Source: LZORAL124-50-18 sp051208045 (GTDB taxonomy: Bacteria > Pseudomonadota > Gammaproteobacteria > Pseudomonadales > Oleiphilaceae). From it: a stretch of DNA of 64,000 nucleotides. The translations under genes and the position numbers were made by a program. Location of the stretch: the NCBI GenBank assembly GCA_051208045.1, contig JBPJFY010000005.1, forward strand, positions 236,169 through 300,168, in the 5' to 3' direction. The notes under the pieces were generated by a model. It saw only the letters and a program-made list of their open reading frames with translations. It did not search any database and had not been told where the DNA came from. Numbering within the stretch: the stretch's first letter is position 1; the number at the start of each line of letters is the position of its first letter. This document shows positions 50,304 to 58,853 of the stretch, piece by piece.

Positions 50304-50334
50304 GAGGGCAGCCAGATAGAGCTTGGTTGCCCTC
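50304..50334. terminator. Bidirectional hairpin between the YebC-like and M3 peptidase genes
   Basis: GAGGGCAGCCA (50304-50314) pairs with TGGTTGCCCTC (50324-50334) over 11 bp with one G-U, around a 9-nt loop, in the 66-bp gap between convergent genes. It lacks a U-run. Reading as a shared terminator is plausible. Confidence 0.5.
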
Positions 50335-50342
50335 GAGACAGG

Positions 50343-52112
50343 TTACGCCTGGACAAGTTTTTCCAGCGCGCTGACATACGAATCCACAATTGCCAGAGAG
50401 CCTTGCCAGAATTCAGCCGCTTCGATGTTTTGACCCAGATGCTTCTGAACGCAGGCTTCCGCACTCATTCTCCCGGTATCACGAAGCAGATTTCGATAGG
50501 CGTCACTGAAGCTGGCCCCTTGCTGATCTTTCTGAGCGTACACACCCAGGGCAAAGAGATAGCCAAACAGGTAAGGATAATTGTAAAAACCCAGTTCCGC
50601 GATCGAGAAATGCAGTTTGCTGGCCCAGAACATATCGTCGTACTGATCGAGACTGGTTTCGTACCACTTGGCCCACGCGGCGTGCATCAATTGTTTCGCC
50701 TGGTCGGTGGAGACCTTCTCCTGCTTTCTTGCCTCTACGAAGTTACGTTCGAAATCGTATCGCGCCGGTATGTTCATTAAAAAGGCGATAGCAGCATCGG
50801 CCTCCTGCCATAGGATTTCGCGTTTGCGGGCATGATCACCCGCATTGGCGAGCAGATGCTGACGAACCAGCGTTTCCGCGAAGATACTGGCGGTCTCCGC
50901 CAACGTCATCGGGTAGTCACACTCCGTGTATGGTAGGTCCCGCAGTAACCAGGCATGCCAGGCATGCCCCAGCTCATGCGCGAGTGTCAGTACATTGCTC
51001 ATTGTACCTTCGTAGGTCATAAACACCCGTGGTTCGCCGGCCTTGTGGAACTCGGTACAGAACGCACCTGTGGCTCTATTGGGCGTGGGGTCGCTGTCAA
51101 TCCACCCTTTGCTGACCATCAACCGGACGAACGCCGCCATGTCCGGATCAAATGCCCCAAACGCTTCGCAGATCAGGTCAATTGCCTGTTCGAATGAATA
51201 CGATTCACTCTCATCTGAGGCTTCCTGGCGTGCCGGGGCCAGAAGATCCCATGGCATGGCCGTTTTAATACCGTTCCAGTGCGTCATGGCGGTCAGGGCG
51301 CGTTGACCAATCGCTCTCTGGTGATAAGTGGTCTCCATCAGTGTGTCGAGTGTGGTGCGCGTGATGTGACCATCGTGGCAAGCCTGATCCAGATAATGGA
51401 AGGGTTTAGTGTGTGAGCGCCGCTCAAATTCGTTGAGCCGCCAGCCATTGATGGCATTGAGTCCTGCGATAACCGACTCCTGATGCACCTTCCATCCAGA
51501 CTGTGTCGCTTTCCAGGCAGCCTCCCGCGTGTTCCTGTGTGTGGAACAGGTTAGGTTAAATGCACTGGCGAGCCCCATGGTTTTGCCTTCAACGTCGACC
51601 TGAATGGAAGCAGCCAGTTTGAAATACTGGTCATCCCACGCCTGGAGTCCATTCACCGCCATTTGGAGCAACAGCGTTTCCTCCGCTTCAGAGAGCAGGT
51701 GAGGCGCCTGAACTCGCTGATGCTGCAGGGAGAAGCGAAATGCTTTCAGTTCCTCAGCCTCAACAAGCGTGGCAAACGCTTCGTCTTCCAGTCGCATGAG
51801 TCGCATCACAAATGGCTTTTCACCTTGTTCGATGCGTGCATAGAGGTCGGTCACCCGACTAATGAGTTTTTCAGCCGGTTCGTTAGTGCTGTCGACCACG
51901 TGAATAAGCGTGGCGAAAGTGCTCATATCGTTCAGAGTAACCTTCATGGATTCAAATGCCGAGAGGCACTCAGCCACTTGATTCGCCTGGCTTAGACTCA
52001 GGTCAGGGGCACGCGTTGTCCACAACGTAAGTTGAGATTTTACTTCAGCGATTGCCGCTTCGATAGCGGGATCTTGCAAGCTGGTGTAAATGTTGGTGTT
52101 ATCAAATTTCAT
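50343..52112 (-). CDS. M3-family oligoendopeptidase (PepF-like)
   Basis: 589 residues. The zinc metallopeptidase site HELGH (about H379, E380, H383) lies in LAHELGHAWHAWLL, and the C-terminal region carries FGYLFALGVYAQ, both typical of oligoendopeptidase F. It hydrolyses short peptides in the cytoplasm. No signal peptide. It follows the second ABC subunit gene by 6 bp on the same strand, so it may be co-transcribed with the exporter, for unknown reasons. Confidence 0.92.
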   Translation of the reverse strand: MKFDNTNIYTSLQDPAIEAAIAEVKSQLTLWTTRAPDLSLSQANQVAECLSAFESMKVTLNDMSTFATLIHVVDSTNEPAEKLISRVTDLYARIEQGEKPFVMRLMRLEDEAFATLVEAEELKAFRFSLQHQRVQAPHLLSEAEETLLLQMAVNGLQAWDDQYFKLAASIQVDVEGKTMGLASAFNLTCSTHRNTREAAWKATQSGWKVHQESVIAGLNAINGWRLNEFERRSHTKPFHYLDQACHDGHITRTTLDTLMETTYHQRAIGQRALTAMTHWNGIKTAMPWDLLAPARQEASDESESYSFEQAIDLICEAFGAFDPDMAAFVRLMVSKGWIDSDPTPNRATGAFCTEFHKAGEPRVFMTYEGTMSNVLTLAHELGHAWHAWLLRDLPYTECDYPMTLAETASIFAETLVRQHLLANAGDHARKREILWQEADAAIAFLMNIPARYDFERNFVEARKQEKVSTDQAKQLMHAAWAKWYETSLDQYDDMFWASKLHFSIAELGFYNYPYLFGYLFALGVYAQKDQQGASFSDAYRNLLRDTGRMSAEACVQKHLGQNIEAAEFWQGSLAIVDSYVSALEKLVQA

Positions 52113-52118
52113 GATGTT

Positions 52119-53948
52119 TTATCCATTTAATAATTCAGCTTCTTGTTCTGACTGGTACTGTTTCCGGTAGAGATCAAAGTAATGACCTTTTTGCTTAATC
52201 AGGGCTTCATGGGAACCCTGCTCAATCAATCGCCCGTTCTCGATAACCACAATCTGGTCCGCCTGCCGGATGGTGGACAACCGGTGAGCGATGATGAAGC
52301 AGGTGCGCCCCTTCAATACCTGACGCAGGCTTTGTTGGAGCCGTGCTTCGGTTTGTGTGTCTACCGAGGCGGTGGCTTCATCCATCACCAGAATCTGCGG
52401 ATCATGAATGATCGCCCGCGCAAAGGAGATCAGTTGCTTCTGGCCAATGGACAGATTGCTGCCACCTTCACGAATTTCCGTCTCGTAGCCTTTGTCCATC
52501 GCCATCACGATATCGTGCAGGTTCACGGCTTTGGCCGCTGCGATGACCTCTTCATCGGTGGCATCCAACTTCCCATAGCGTATGTTGCTCTTCACCGTGC
52601 CGGAAAACAAAAACGGCGTTTGCAGCACGATACCCAGATTGGACTGGAGCCAATGCAGGCTGCGTTGCCGATAATCTATACCGTTAAACCGGATTTCTCC
52701 CGCCACGGGTTCATAGAAACGACACAATAGCGAGACGATCGTGGATTTTCCACTGCCGGTCGGGCCAACCAGGGCCACTGTGTGGCCTTTTGGCACGGTC
52801 AGATCAAATCCTTTCAGCACAAGCTCCTCAGGCTTGTAACCGAAGTCCACCGCTTTGAACTCGATCTCGTCAATCTGTGCATCACCGCCATCCGGTGTGC
52901 TTGCCTTGGCCTGTCGGGCCTCCGCCATCAGCTGCTTCACCTCCGGTGAGTCTTCTATATCGGGGTCAACCTGCAGCAGGCCGACGACCCGTTCTACACA
53001 GGCTGTCGTGCGCAGCAGGTTGGCCAGCGTGCCGCTGACTTCCAGCATCGGGTCCATCAGAGTGCGTGCATACGTCATAAATGCGATGAGCGTACCGAGC
53101 GTCAGTGCGCCTGCGACCACCTCGGTGCCACCAAGCCACAGGGCAATGCCGGTGACCAGACTGACAAACACGTTCACGAACGGAAAGAACGCGGAACTGA
53201 GCAGCAGGTTATACATGGAGAGGTCATACATCTTCCGCGTATCTTTCTGAAACTCAGCCATGTTTTGCTTTTCCCGGACCAGTACTTTGGTCGTTGGAAT
53301 GCCCGCAATGGACTCGTTGTACACCGCCGTCAATCGGGAGTTCGTTCGCCGCAGCTCCCGTGAGCTGTCCAGAATTTTCTGGTTAAACACCCAGGCAATG
53401 GCCGCCAGAAACGGAAACAGGGCAACCACGATCAGACCGAGCTTCCAGTCGAGCACGATGAGCACAGCACTGATGCCGAGAATCAGCGGGATCCCCCAGA
53501 AAAGATCCAGAGTGCCCCAGGCAACAATGCGTGCAATCCGAGCGGTGTCAGACGTGATGCGTGACACCAGCCAGCCCACGGCGTTGTTGTCAAAAAACGA
53601 AAACGACAGTGTCTGTAAATGCTCAAAACTCCGCTTACGCAGGGTATACATCAGCCCCGTAGACAAGCGCCCGGTGGTGCGAATAAAGGTACGAATACAG
53701 AATGTGAAGATCGCCAGCAGCACCACATAGAGTGCTCCCCATCCCCACAAATCTGCGTCGGTACCCTGGGCGACAATTTCGTCCACGACCTGTTTGGTGA
53801 TCAAGGTAAAAGAGGCTTCGACGGCAGCCGTGGTGAGTGCAAGCACCATGACCTGATGAAACAGTCTTTTCCTTAGTTGGTAACACATCTCAAAGATGGT
53901 TTTCCACCCCCCGGTGATGGGGGGATTGGATGCGTGATCCTGGTTCAT
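52119..53948 (-). CDS. Heterodimeric ABC exporter subunit B (catalytic-Glu half)
   Basis: The ATG at 53948 overlaps the stop of the upstream subunit gene (ATGA); 609 residues. Six membrane helices (about 35-330) precede the nucleotide-binding domain with Walker A GPTGSGKST (about 393), signature LSIGQKQLI and Walker B LVMDEATASVD, with the catalytic glutamate present. The signature is altered from LSGGQ to LSIGQ. It pairs with a subunit having the opposite defects, as in BmrCD/TM287-288-type exporters, so the two form one working and one degenerate ATP site. Substrate unknown. Confidence 0.92.
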   Translation of the reverse strand: MNQDHASNPPITGGWKTIFEMCYQLRKRLFHQVMVLALTTAAVEASFTLITKQVVDEIVAQGTDADLWGWGALYVVLLAIFTFCIRTFIRTTGRLSTGLMYTLRKRSFEHLQTLSFSFFDNNAVGWLVSRITSDTARIARIVAWGTLDLFWGIPLILGISAVLIVLDWKLGLIVVALFPFLAAIAWVFNQKILDSSRELRRTNSRLTAVYNESIAGIPTTKVLVREKQNMAEFQKDTRKMYDLSMYNLLLSSAFFPFVNVFVSLVTGIALWLGGTEVVAGALTLGTLIAFMTYARTLMDPMLEVSGTLANLLRTTACVERVVGLLQVDPDIEDSPEVKQLMAEARQAKASTPDGGDAQIDEIEFKAVDFGYKPEELVLKGFDLTVPKGHTVALVGPTGSGKSTIVSLLCRFYEPVAGEIRFNGIDYRQRSLHWLQSNLGIVLQTPFLFSGTVKSNIRYGKLDATDEEVIAAAKAVNLHDIVMAMDKGYETEIREGGSNLSIGQKQLISFARAIIHDPQILVMDEATASVDTQTEARLQQSLRQVLKGRTCFIIAHRLSTIRQADQIVVIENGRLIEQGSHEALIKQKGHYFDLYRKQYQSEQEAELLNG

Positions 53949-55804
53949 TTCATGCCCTCCCAAGCAAGCCTGTGGGGAGCCGTACTGAGCTCCTGCTCAA
54001 AGCGGGCTTTCTGGCCGCTCTGAATCTCCCACAATTCCTGATAAAATCCGGGTTGATTGATCAGTGCCCGGTGTGTACCCTGCTGTGTCACACGCCCCCC
54101 CTGAATAACCAGAATGCGATCCACTTTCTGGCAAACGCTGATCCGGTGCGTGATGATCAACAGGGTTTGTTGGCCTTTTTTACGCTGCAGCGCTTGAATG
54201 ATCTCCTGCTCGGTACCGGTATCCACCGCACTCAAGGTGTCATCCAGCACCAGAATGGGCTGCTCCTTCAACAGGGTGCGTGCGAGCGTCACCCGTTGTT
54301 TCTGCCCACCACTCAGGCTCACTCCGCGCTCTCCGATGACCGTCTCATAGCCGTCCCGGAAGTTCTCGATCGTGTGGTGCACCGCCGCCGCGCTGCTGGC
54401 ACTCACCATGGCGTCATCCGACGCGGCCAGGTCGCTGAATTTGATATTTTCCTTCAAGCTCCGGCTGAACAGGAACGGCTCCTGAAGTAATGAGCCGATC
54501 TGCCCGCGCAGGCTTTTTCGCGCCATGCGCGTGATTTCTTCGCCATCCAGCCGGATTGCTCCGGATTCATAATCGTGCAGGCGCATTAACAGCTGAATCA
54601 GCGTACTTTTGCCAGCACCGGTGGGGCCAACAATGGCAATAGTTTCTCCGGCCTCGATGGAAAAGCTCAGGTCTTTAATGACCGGCTTGCCAGGATCATA
54701 ACCAAATCGTACCCGGTCGAACTCGATGCGGCCGGTCAGACGCGCGGGCAGGGCTGTCGCCTCCACTTGCTCGGTTTCTTCCGGTGCCTCCAGGATCTCC
54801 TGAATACGAGTAATGGCGACGGTGGCCTTGCCTGCCTCACTCAATTCTTTGCCCAGTTGGCGAATTGGGAAAATAACCATGGTGGTGTATCCGATGAACG
54901 CAAAATAAGTGCCCACGGTGATCACGCCCTGACTGGCAAGCCAACCCCCACCGAACAGCACAATGGCACTCTGCGCCAGACACAGCAGGTCGGAAAAAGC
55001 CCAGAAATCTGCAAACATGCAAATCAGCTGATAGTTCATATCGCTGTAATGGGCATTTTTTTCATCGAACTTGGCGCACTCGTGGTCTTGACGGGCAAAC
55101 GCACGTACCACCCGAATACCGGTCAGGTTTTCCTGCACAATGGTGGTGAGTTCGCCCTCCGCTTCATCCACGCGCTGGAAGAAATCCCGAACACGGAAGA
55201 AAAACCGGTGAGCGCTGAACAGCACAATCGGTACCAGCATTAACGCCATCAGCGTCATGCCGACATGTTGCAGAAACATCAGCGGGATCACGATGCTGAG
55301 CAGAATCAATGTGCGCCCGATGTTCATGACCTGCACCGTGAGAAACTCACGCAATGTGTCAATGTCCGAGGTGCAGCGCTGTAAGATGTCGCCGCTTTCG
55401 GTGTTTTGCAGGTAGCGTTGCGTGAGGTGGTGCAAATGATGGTATAAATGATCACGCAGATGTTGAGCCGTGGACTCACACGCCCGGGAAGACAGGTAGT
55501 CTTTGGCGTACATCAGAATACCCGAGGCGATTGTCACCAGAACAATGGCAATACCGGCCAGCCATAGCTGATTTACCAGTTGGTCCGGGCCGCCCGCGAG
55601 ATGAATCAGATGCTGCGCGAAGTCGTCTTCTGTGACGCGAGGCTCTGTGAGTACCCGGTCGATGACGATTTTGCCGATGGTCGGCACCAGATACATAAAA
55701 AAACTGGCCAAACCCACCGTCGCGACCGCACCGAGGTAGTACCATTTTTTGGCTTTGATCAGGTCAATCAGTACCTGAAATTTGTGTTGTGTCTTCGTAT
55801 TCAC
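53945..55804 (-). CDS. Heterodimeric ABC exporter subunit A (degenerate-site half)
   Basis: 619 residues from a GTG at 55804 preceded by AAGGA. Six membrane helices precede an ATPase domain with Walker A GPTGAGKST (about 390), a standard signature LSGGQKQRV and Walker B LVLDDTLSAVD, in which Asp replaces the catalytic Glu (about 520). This complements the partner subunit. It is E. coli MdlA-like in architecture. An attenuator-like leader precedes the gene (55838-56004). Translation coupling to subunit B is by ATGA overlap. Confidence 0.92.
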   Translation of the reverse strand: MNTKTQHKFQVLIDLIKAKKWYYLGAVATVGLASFFMYLVPTIGKIVIDRVLTEPRVTEDDFAQHLIHLAGGPDQLVNQLWLAGIAIVLVTIASGILMYAKDYLSSRACESTAQHLRDHLYHHLHHLTQRYLQNTESGDILQRCTSDIDTLREFLTVQVMNIGRTLILLSIVIPLMFLQHVGMTLMALMLVPIVLFSAHRFFFRVRDFFQRVDEAEGELTTIVQENLTGIRVVRAFARQDHECAKFDEKNAHYSDMNYQLICMFADFWAFSDLLCLAQSAIVLFGGGWLASQGVITVGTYFAFIGYTTMVIFPIRQLGKELSEAGKATVAITRIQEILEAPEETEQVEATALPARLTGRIEFDRVRFGYDPGKPVIKDLSFSIEAGETIAIVGPTGAGKSTLIQLLMRLHDYESGAIRLDGEEITRMARKSLRGQIGSLLQEPFLFSRSLKENIKFSDLAASDDAMVSASSAAAVHHTIENFRDGYETVIGERGVSLSGGQKQRVTLARTLLKEQPILVLDDTLSAVDTGTEQEIIQALQRKKGQQTLLIITHRISVCQKVDRILVIQGGRVTQQGTHRALINQPGFYQELWEIQSGQKARFEQELSTAPHRLAWEGMK

Positions 55805-55837
55805 CGCGAAGGTCCTTCAATTTTTATTATCGGGAAC

Positions 55838-55865
55838 GAAAAAGCCCGCTAAATGAGCGGGCTTT
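55838..55865 (-). terminator. Intrinsic terminator in the leader of the ABC exporter operon
   Basis: On the minus strand AAAGCCCGCT (55865-55856), loop 5 nt, AGCGGGCTTT (55850-55841) followed by TT then C: a perfect 10-bp stem with a five-U run. It lies 34 bp before the exporter GTG, where a terminator would silence the operon unless it is prevented from forming. Confidence 0.75.
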
Positions 55866-55896
55866 CGGGAATACGAGAAATAGAATAAACACGATT

Positions 55897-55923
55897 CCGG
55901 CCCGCTTGCGTAAGTCGGGCCGG
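55897..55923 (-). promoter_or_regulatory. Attenuator hairpin (anti-antiterminator) upstream of the terminator
   Basis: CCGGCCCG and CGGGCCGG (8 bp) plus an inner CTT/AAG around ACGC form a strong stem 12 nt after the leader stop codon. Its 3' arm contains AGCGGGC, which is identical to the 3' arm of the terminator and so can pair over 7 bp with the terminator's 5' arm (GCCCGCT). Formation of hairpin 1 permits the terminator; blocking its 5' arm would favour the alternative pairing and readthrough. Confidence 0.6.
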
Positions 55924-55935
55924 CAATAAAGTCAA

Positions 55936-56004
55936 TTACAGCCCGAAGGGAGCAAACTCCGTATGCGTCAGCATGACGCCGTTGTAAGATGGAAGAAGAA
56001 TCAT
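55936..56004 (-). CDS. 22-codon leader peptide of the ABC exporter operon
   Basis: A small ORF: ATG at 56004-56002, 22 residues starting MILLPSYNG and ending EFAPFGL, TAA at 55936-55938. AGAGG lies about 10 nt before the ATG. The stop is 12 nt before hairpin 1, so a ribosome paused near the end would cover the 5' arm of that hairpin. No runs of one amino acid are seen, so starvation sensing is not obvious; drug-induced stalling, as at the bmrB leader ahead of the heterodimeric bmrCD exporter in Bacillus, is the closest known arrangement. A peptide substrate for the exporter is an alternative reading. Confidence 0.55.
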   Translation of the reverse strand: MILLPSYNGVMLTHTEFAPFGL

Positions 56005-56130
56005 TTTGCTACCAACCTCTTGCGCTGTAAGAGAAAGTAAAAATCAGTTGAAGAAAGGCCGTAGGCGCTGCATCATCGCGTATTGGATGAGGCGTGCTGT
56101 TGTGCACGGGCTACGAAGGCTAAGTGATCG

Positions 56131-56159
56131 AGAATAGATCAAAACAAAAGCAGTAGCAA
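56131..56159 (-). promoter_or_regulatory. Candidate promoter of the leader and ABC exporter operon
   Basis: On the minus strand TTGCTA (56159-56154), 17-nt spacer, TATTCT (56136-56131): four of six matches in each hexamer. Transcripts from here would carry a 5' UTR of roughly 120 nt before the leader ORF. The 55805-56218 interval otherwise holds the leader, hairpins and terminator listed. Confidence 0.4.
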
Positions 56160-56218
56160 GCATTTTTTAACGCAAATTGGGAAGTGGTTTTTGGACTGGC
56201 GTGGATGTGGGGATTGGT

Positions 56219-57115
56219 GTGAATTCAGGTGATAGCCATCGATCGTATTTGATCAGTTTGCATGTCGCTGTGTTGCTGCTGGGGATGACGGGGTTATTCG
56301 GCAAGTTTTTAGCCTTGAGTCCACTCACGATCATTGCAGGCCGCTCATTATTCACCGTGCTTTTTCTCGTGGTGTGTCTGCTTGTGCTGAAGATTTCGTT
56401 CACTGCCGGGCGGCGGCGAAATCAGCTGGCCCTGGTGGCTTCAGGCATACTGTTAAGTCTCCATTGGTTCGCGTTTTTTCATTCCATCCAGTTGTCTACC
56501 GTCGCGGTTGGGGTGATTGGTTTTTCCACCTATCCGGTGTTTGTGACATTTTTGGAACCGTTGCTTTTTCGTGAGCGGATTCGTCGGCAGGATGTGTTCA
56601 GCGGTATTCTCGTCTTTGTGGGGCTTCTGTGTGTGGTACCTGAGGTGGATGTTACCGGTACGCGCGTGGAGGCGTTGGCCTGGGCGGTGCTGTCTGGTGC
56701 GATTCTCGCGGTGTTTACCATACTGAACCGGCGCTTGGTGCGAGACAATCACTTCCTTGTCATCACACTCTATCAGCACGGTACGGCAACATTGGTGACG
56801 TTACCGTTTGTGGCCTGGTTTGGCTGGTGGCCGTCTCTCAATGAAACCGGGCTGCTGTTATTGTTGGGCGTGATGTTTACAGCCATCCCCCAGGCATTGT
56901 TGGTGCGTGGATTGAAGGTGGTGAAAGCCCAGTTGGCCAGTGTGTTGGTCGGGCTGGAACCGGTGTACTCCATCGTCTTTGCCATGGTGCTATTGAATGA
57001 ATTTCCGCCTTTGCAAACACTGCTGGGCGGAGGAATTGTGGGGCTGGCGGTGGTGCTGGCAAGTCAGGCGCACAGGGGAACTGATCCTGTGGTACTTCGC
57101 CAGGAAAATACGTGA
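56219..57115 (+). CDS. EamA-family (DMT) transporter
   Basis: The GTG at 56219 with GGGG about 7 nt upstream is preferred to the TTG at 56177, giving 298 residues. Two EamA repeats of five helices each are visible, with the repeat-ending motifs GVIGFSTYPVFVTFLEPLLF and LASVLVGLEPVYSIVFAMVLL. Such transporters export metabolites or amino acids; the substrate is not predicted. The stop overlaps the next gene (GTGA). Confidence 0.85.
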   Translation: MNSGDSHRSYLISLHVAVLLLGMTGLFGKFLALSPLTIIAGRSLFTVLFLVVCLLVLKISFTAGRRRNQLALVASGILLSLHWFAFFHSIQLSTVAVGVIGFSTYPVFVTFLEPLLFRERIRRQDVFSGILVFVGLLCVVPEVDVTGTRVEALAWAVLSGAILAVFTILNRRLVRDNHFLVITLYQHGTATLVTLPFVAWFGWWPSLNETGLLLLLGVMFTAIPQALLVRGLKVVKAQLASVLVGLEPVYSIVFAMVLLNEFPPLQTLLGGGIVGLAVVLASQAHRGTDPVVLRQENT

Positions 57116-57606
57116 GAATGAATATGACTCAAAGTCAGAGTAAAGAAGCATGTTATCAGGAAGCACTTGCAGCAATTGAGGCATTGATAGAAGGTGAAAC
57201 GGATTGGGTGAGTGTCTTGTCCACGGTCGTTTGCGAACTCCATAACCGTATGGATTACTTTCACTGGACGGGTTTTTATCGGCTTGTGTCTGATCCGGTG
57301 ACCGCGCTTAAGGTGGGCCCTTATCAGGGCGGCCACGGTTGCCTGACTATTACTCTCGATCGGGGCGTCTGCAGCAAAGCCGCGCGAACAGGGGAGGTGC
57401 AGTTAATCGAGGATGTGAATGCAATTCCACATCATATTGCCTGCAGCTCATCGACACAGAGCGAGATTGTGTTACCGGTGCGTAATCGGCAGGGCAAAGT
57501 GTGTGCGGTGCTGGATGTGGATTCAGATCATCCGGCTGCGTTTGATTCAGTGGACCAGGCATATTTGGAGGAGGTCATGGCGCTGTTGGTGGATTTTGCT
57601 CCCTAG
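57112..57606 (+). CDS. Free methionine-(R)-sulfoxide reductase (GAF domain)
   Basis: 164 residues, a single GAF domain: DYFHWTGFYRL, LKVGPYQGGHGCLTI, RGVCSKAARTGEV, HHIACSSSTQSEIVLP and VLDVDSDHPAAFD. The three cysteines of fRMsr enzymes (GCLTI, RGVC, HIAC) are all retained, so the reductase should work on free Met-R-SO with thioredoxin. The GTG at 57112 has AGGA at 6-nt spacing; ATG codons at 57118 and 57124 are alternatives. Coupled to the EamA gene; convergent on the flavoprotein gene. Confidence 0.9.
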   Translation: MRMNMTQSQSKEACYQEALAAIEALIEGETDWVSVLSTVVCELHNRMDYFHWTGFYRLVSDPVTALKVGPYQGGHGCLTITLDRGVCSKAARTGEVQLIEDVNAIPHHIACSSSTQSEIVLPVRNRQGKVCAVLDVDSDHPAAFDSVDQAYLEEVMALLVDFAP

Positions 57607-58847
57607 ATGATTCCTGCGAGATACCGCACCACACCATCACCAGCACGCTTGCCGGTGGCAAAGCAGGCGGTCAAAAGGTAGCCGCCAGTGGGCGCCTCCC
57701 AGTCGAGCATTTCGCCAGCACAAAACACGCCGGGTAACCGGGTGAGCATCAAATCATCATTCAGTGCTTCGAAAGGTACGCCGCCTGCGGAACTGATTGC
57801 CTCATCCAAGGGGCAGGTGGCCAGTAACTCAATAGGCAATTTTTTCAGCGTTTGTGCAATGAGCGGGCGTTTCCCCAGTTGCGCTTTGTTGAGTACTTCA
57901 TACAGTAGCGCCACTTTTACCGGGGAGAGTTTCAACTTGTTTTTCAGTACGTGGCTCAATGACTTGTTGGTCGGGGCGGAAGTGAGTTTGTTCAGGAGAT
58001 CAGTTTCGGTCCGATCCGGACACAGGTCGAGGAAAAGTGTGGCCTTGCCTGTTTTCTCAATCCTGTCTCTCAGCGTGCTCGAAAAGGCATAAATTACGCC
58101 ACCCTCAATCCCTTTCTTGGTCACAATGCACTCACCTCGGATGTGATGTGACGTTCCTTGATTGTCTGTCACCTGAGCGGCGATGTTTTTAAGCGGCGCG
58201 CCAGCAAAGCGCTCAGACAAGTGCGGTGACCACTGACTAATGAATCCGCAATTGCTGGGTTTAAGGTCTTCAATCGTCAAACCCTGTTCGCGAAGTATGG
58301 GTACCCACGCGCCATCGGACCCCAGTTTTCGCCAGGAACCGCCACCTAACGCGAGAACGAGGGCGTTCGAGGGGGGTACCAGTTCAATGGCTTTTTCTGG
58401 TGTGCCCGTGACCAAAAACCGCAGGTCGCCCGTAGTGGCGTCCCAGCCCAGCCAACGCCGCCGTGTGTGTACGATCAGCCCTTGCCGTTTTAATCGATTA
58501 CGCCAGGCACGAAGTAACGGCGCGGCCTTCATTTCCTTGGGAAATACGCGGCCGGAGCTACCCACGAACGTTTCAATGCCGAGGGTATGAATCCAGTCAA
58601 TCAGGTGGGGGGGACCAAATTCCAGCAGCAAAGGGGTGAGTTGTTCCGCTCTGTGGCCATAGCGTTGATAGAATGGCTCAAGTGGTTCTGAATGCGTTAT
58701 GTTCATGCCGCCGATGCCAGCGAGTAAAAACTTGCGGCCGGGGGAGGGCATCGCATCGTAGAGGTGCACGCTGTGACCGCTCTCCAAGATGCGTTCTGCC
58801 GCCATCAAACCCGCTGGGCCGCCACCGATGATGATTGCGTGCTTCAT
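57603..58847 (-). CDS. HI0933/TIGR03862-type flavoprotein
   Basis: 414 residues with an N-terminal FAD-binding Rossmann motif IIGGGPAGLMAAE, followed by SPGRKFLLAGIGGMNITHSE and a C-terminal LPGVFCAGEMLDWEAPTGGYLL second FAD segment (quoted in parts: LPGVFCAGEMLDWEA). It matches the TIGR03862 (HI0933-like) flavoproteins of unknown substrate. It precedes the second EamA gene on the same strand (6 bp apart), so they may be co-transcribed. Confidence 0.88.
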   Translation of the reverse strand: MKHAIIIGGGPAGLMAAERILESGHSVHLYDAMPSPGRKFLLAGIGGMNITHSEPLEPFYQRYGHRAEQLTPLLLEFGPPHLIDWIHTLGIETFVGSSGRVFPKEMKAAPLLRAWRNRLKRQGLIVHTRRRWLGWDATTGDLRFLVTGTPEKAIELVPPSNALVLALGGGSWRKLGSDGAWVPILREQGLTIEDLKPSNCGFISQWSPHLSERFAGAPLKNIAAQVTDNQGTSHHIRGECIVTKKGIEGGVIYAFSSTLRDRIEKTGKATLFLDLCPDRTETDLLNKLTSAPTNKSLSHVLKNKLKLSPVKVALLYEVLNKAQLGKRPLIAQTLKKLPIELLATCPLDEAISSAGGVPFEALNDDLMLTRLPGVFCAGEMLDWEAPTGGYLLTACFATGKRAGDGVVRYLAGII

Positions 58848-58853
58848 GTGTGA

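Noticed and set aside
55936..56004. The small ORF as a PqqA-like precursor peptide
   Set aside because: It has the right length but lacks the spaced Glu and Tyr residues of PqqA, and no pqqB-E genes are near; the hairpin and terminator context favours a leader peptide.
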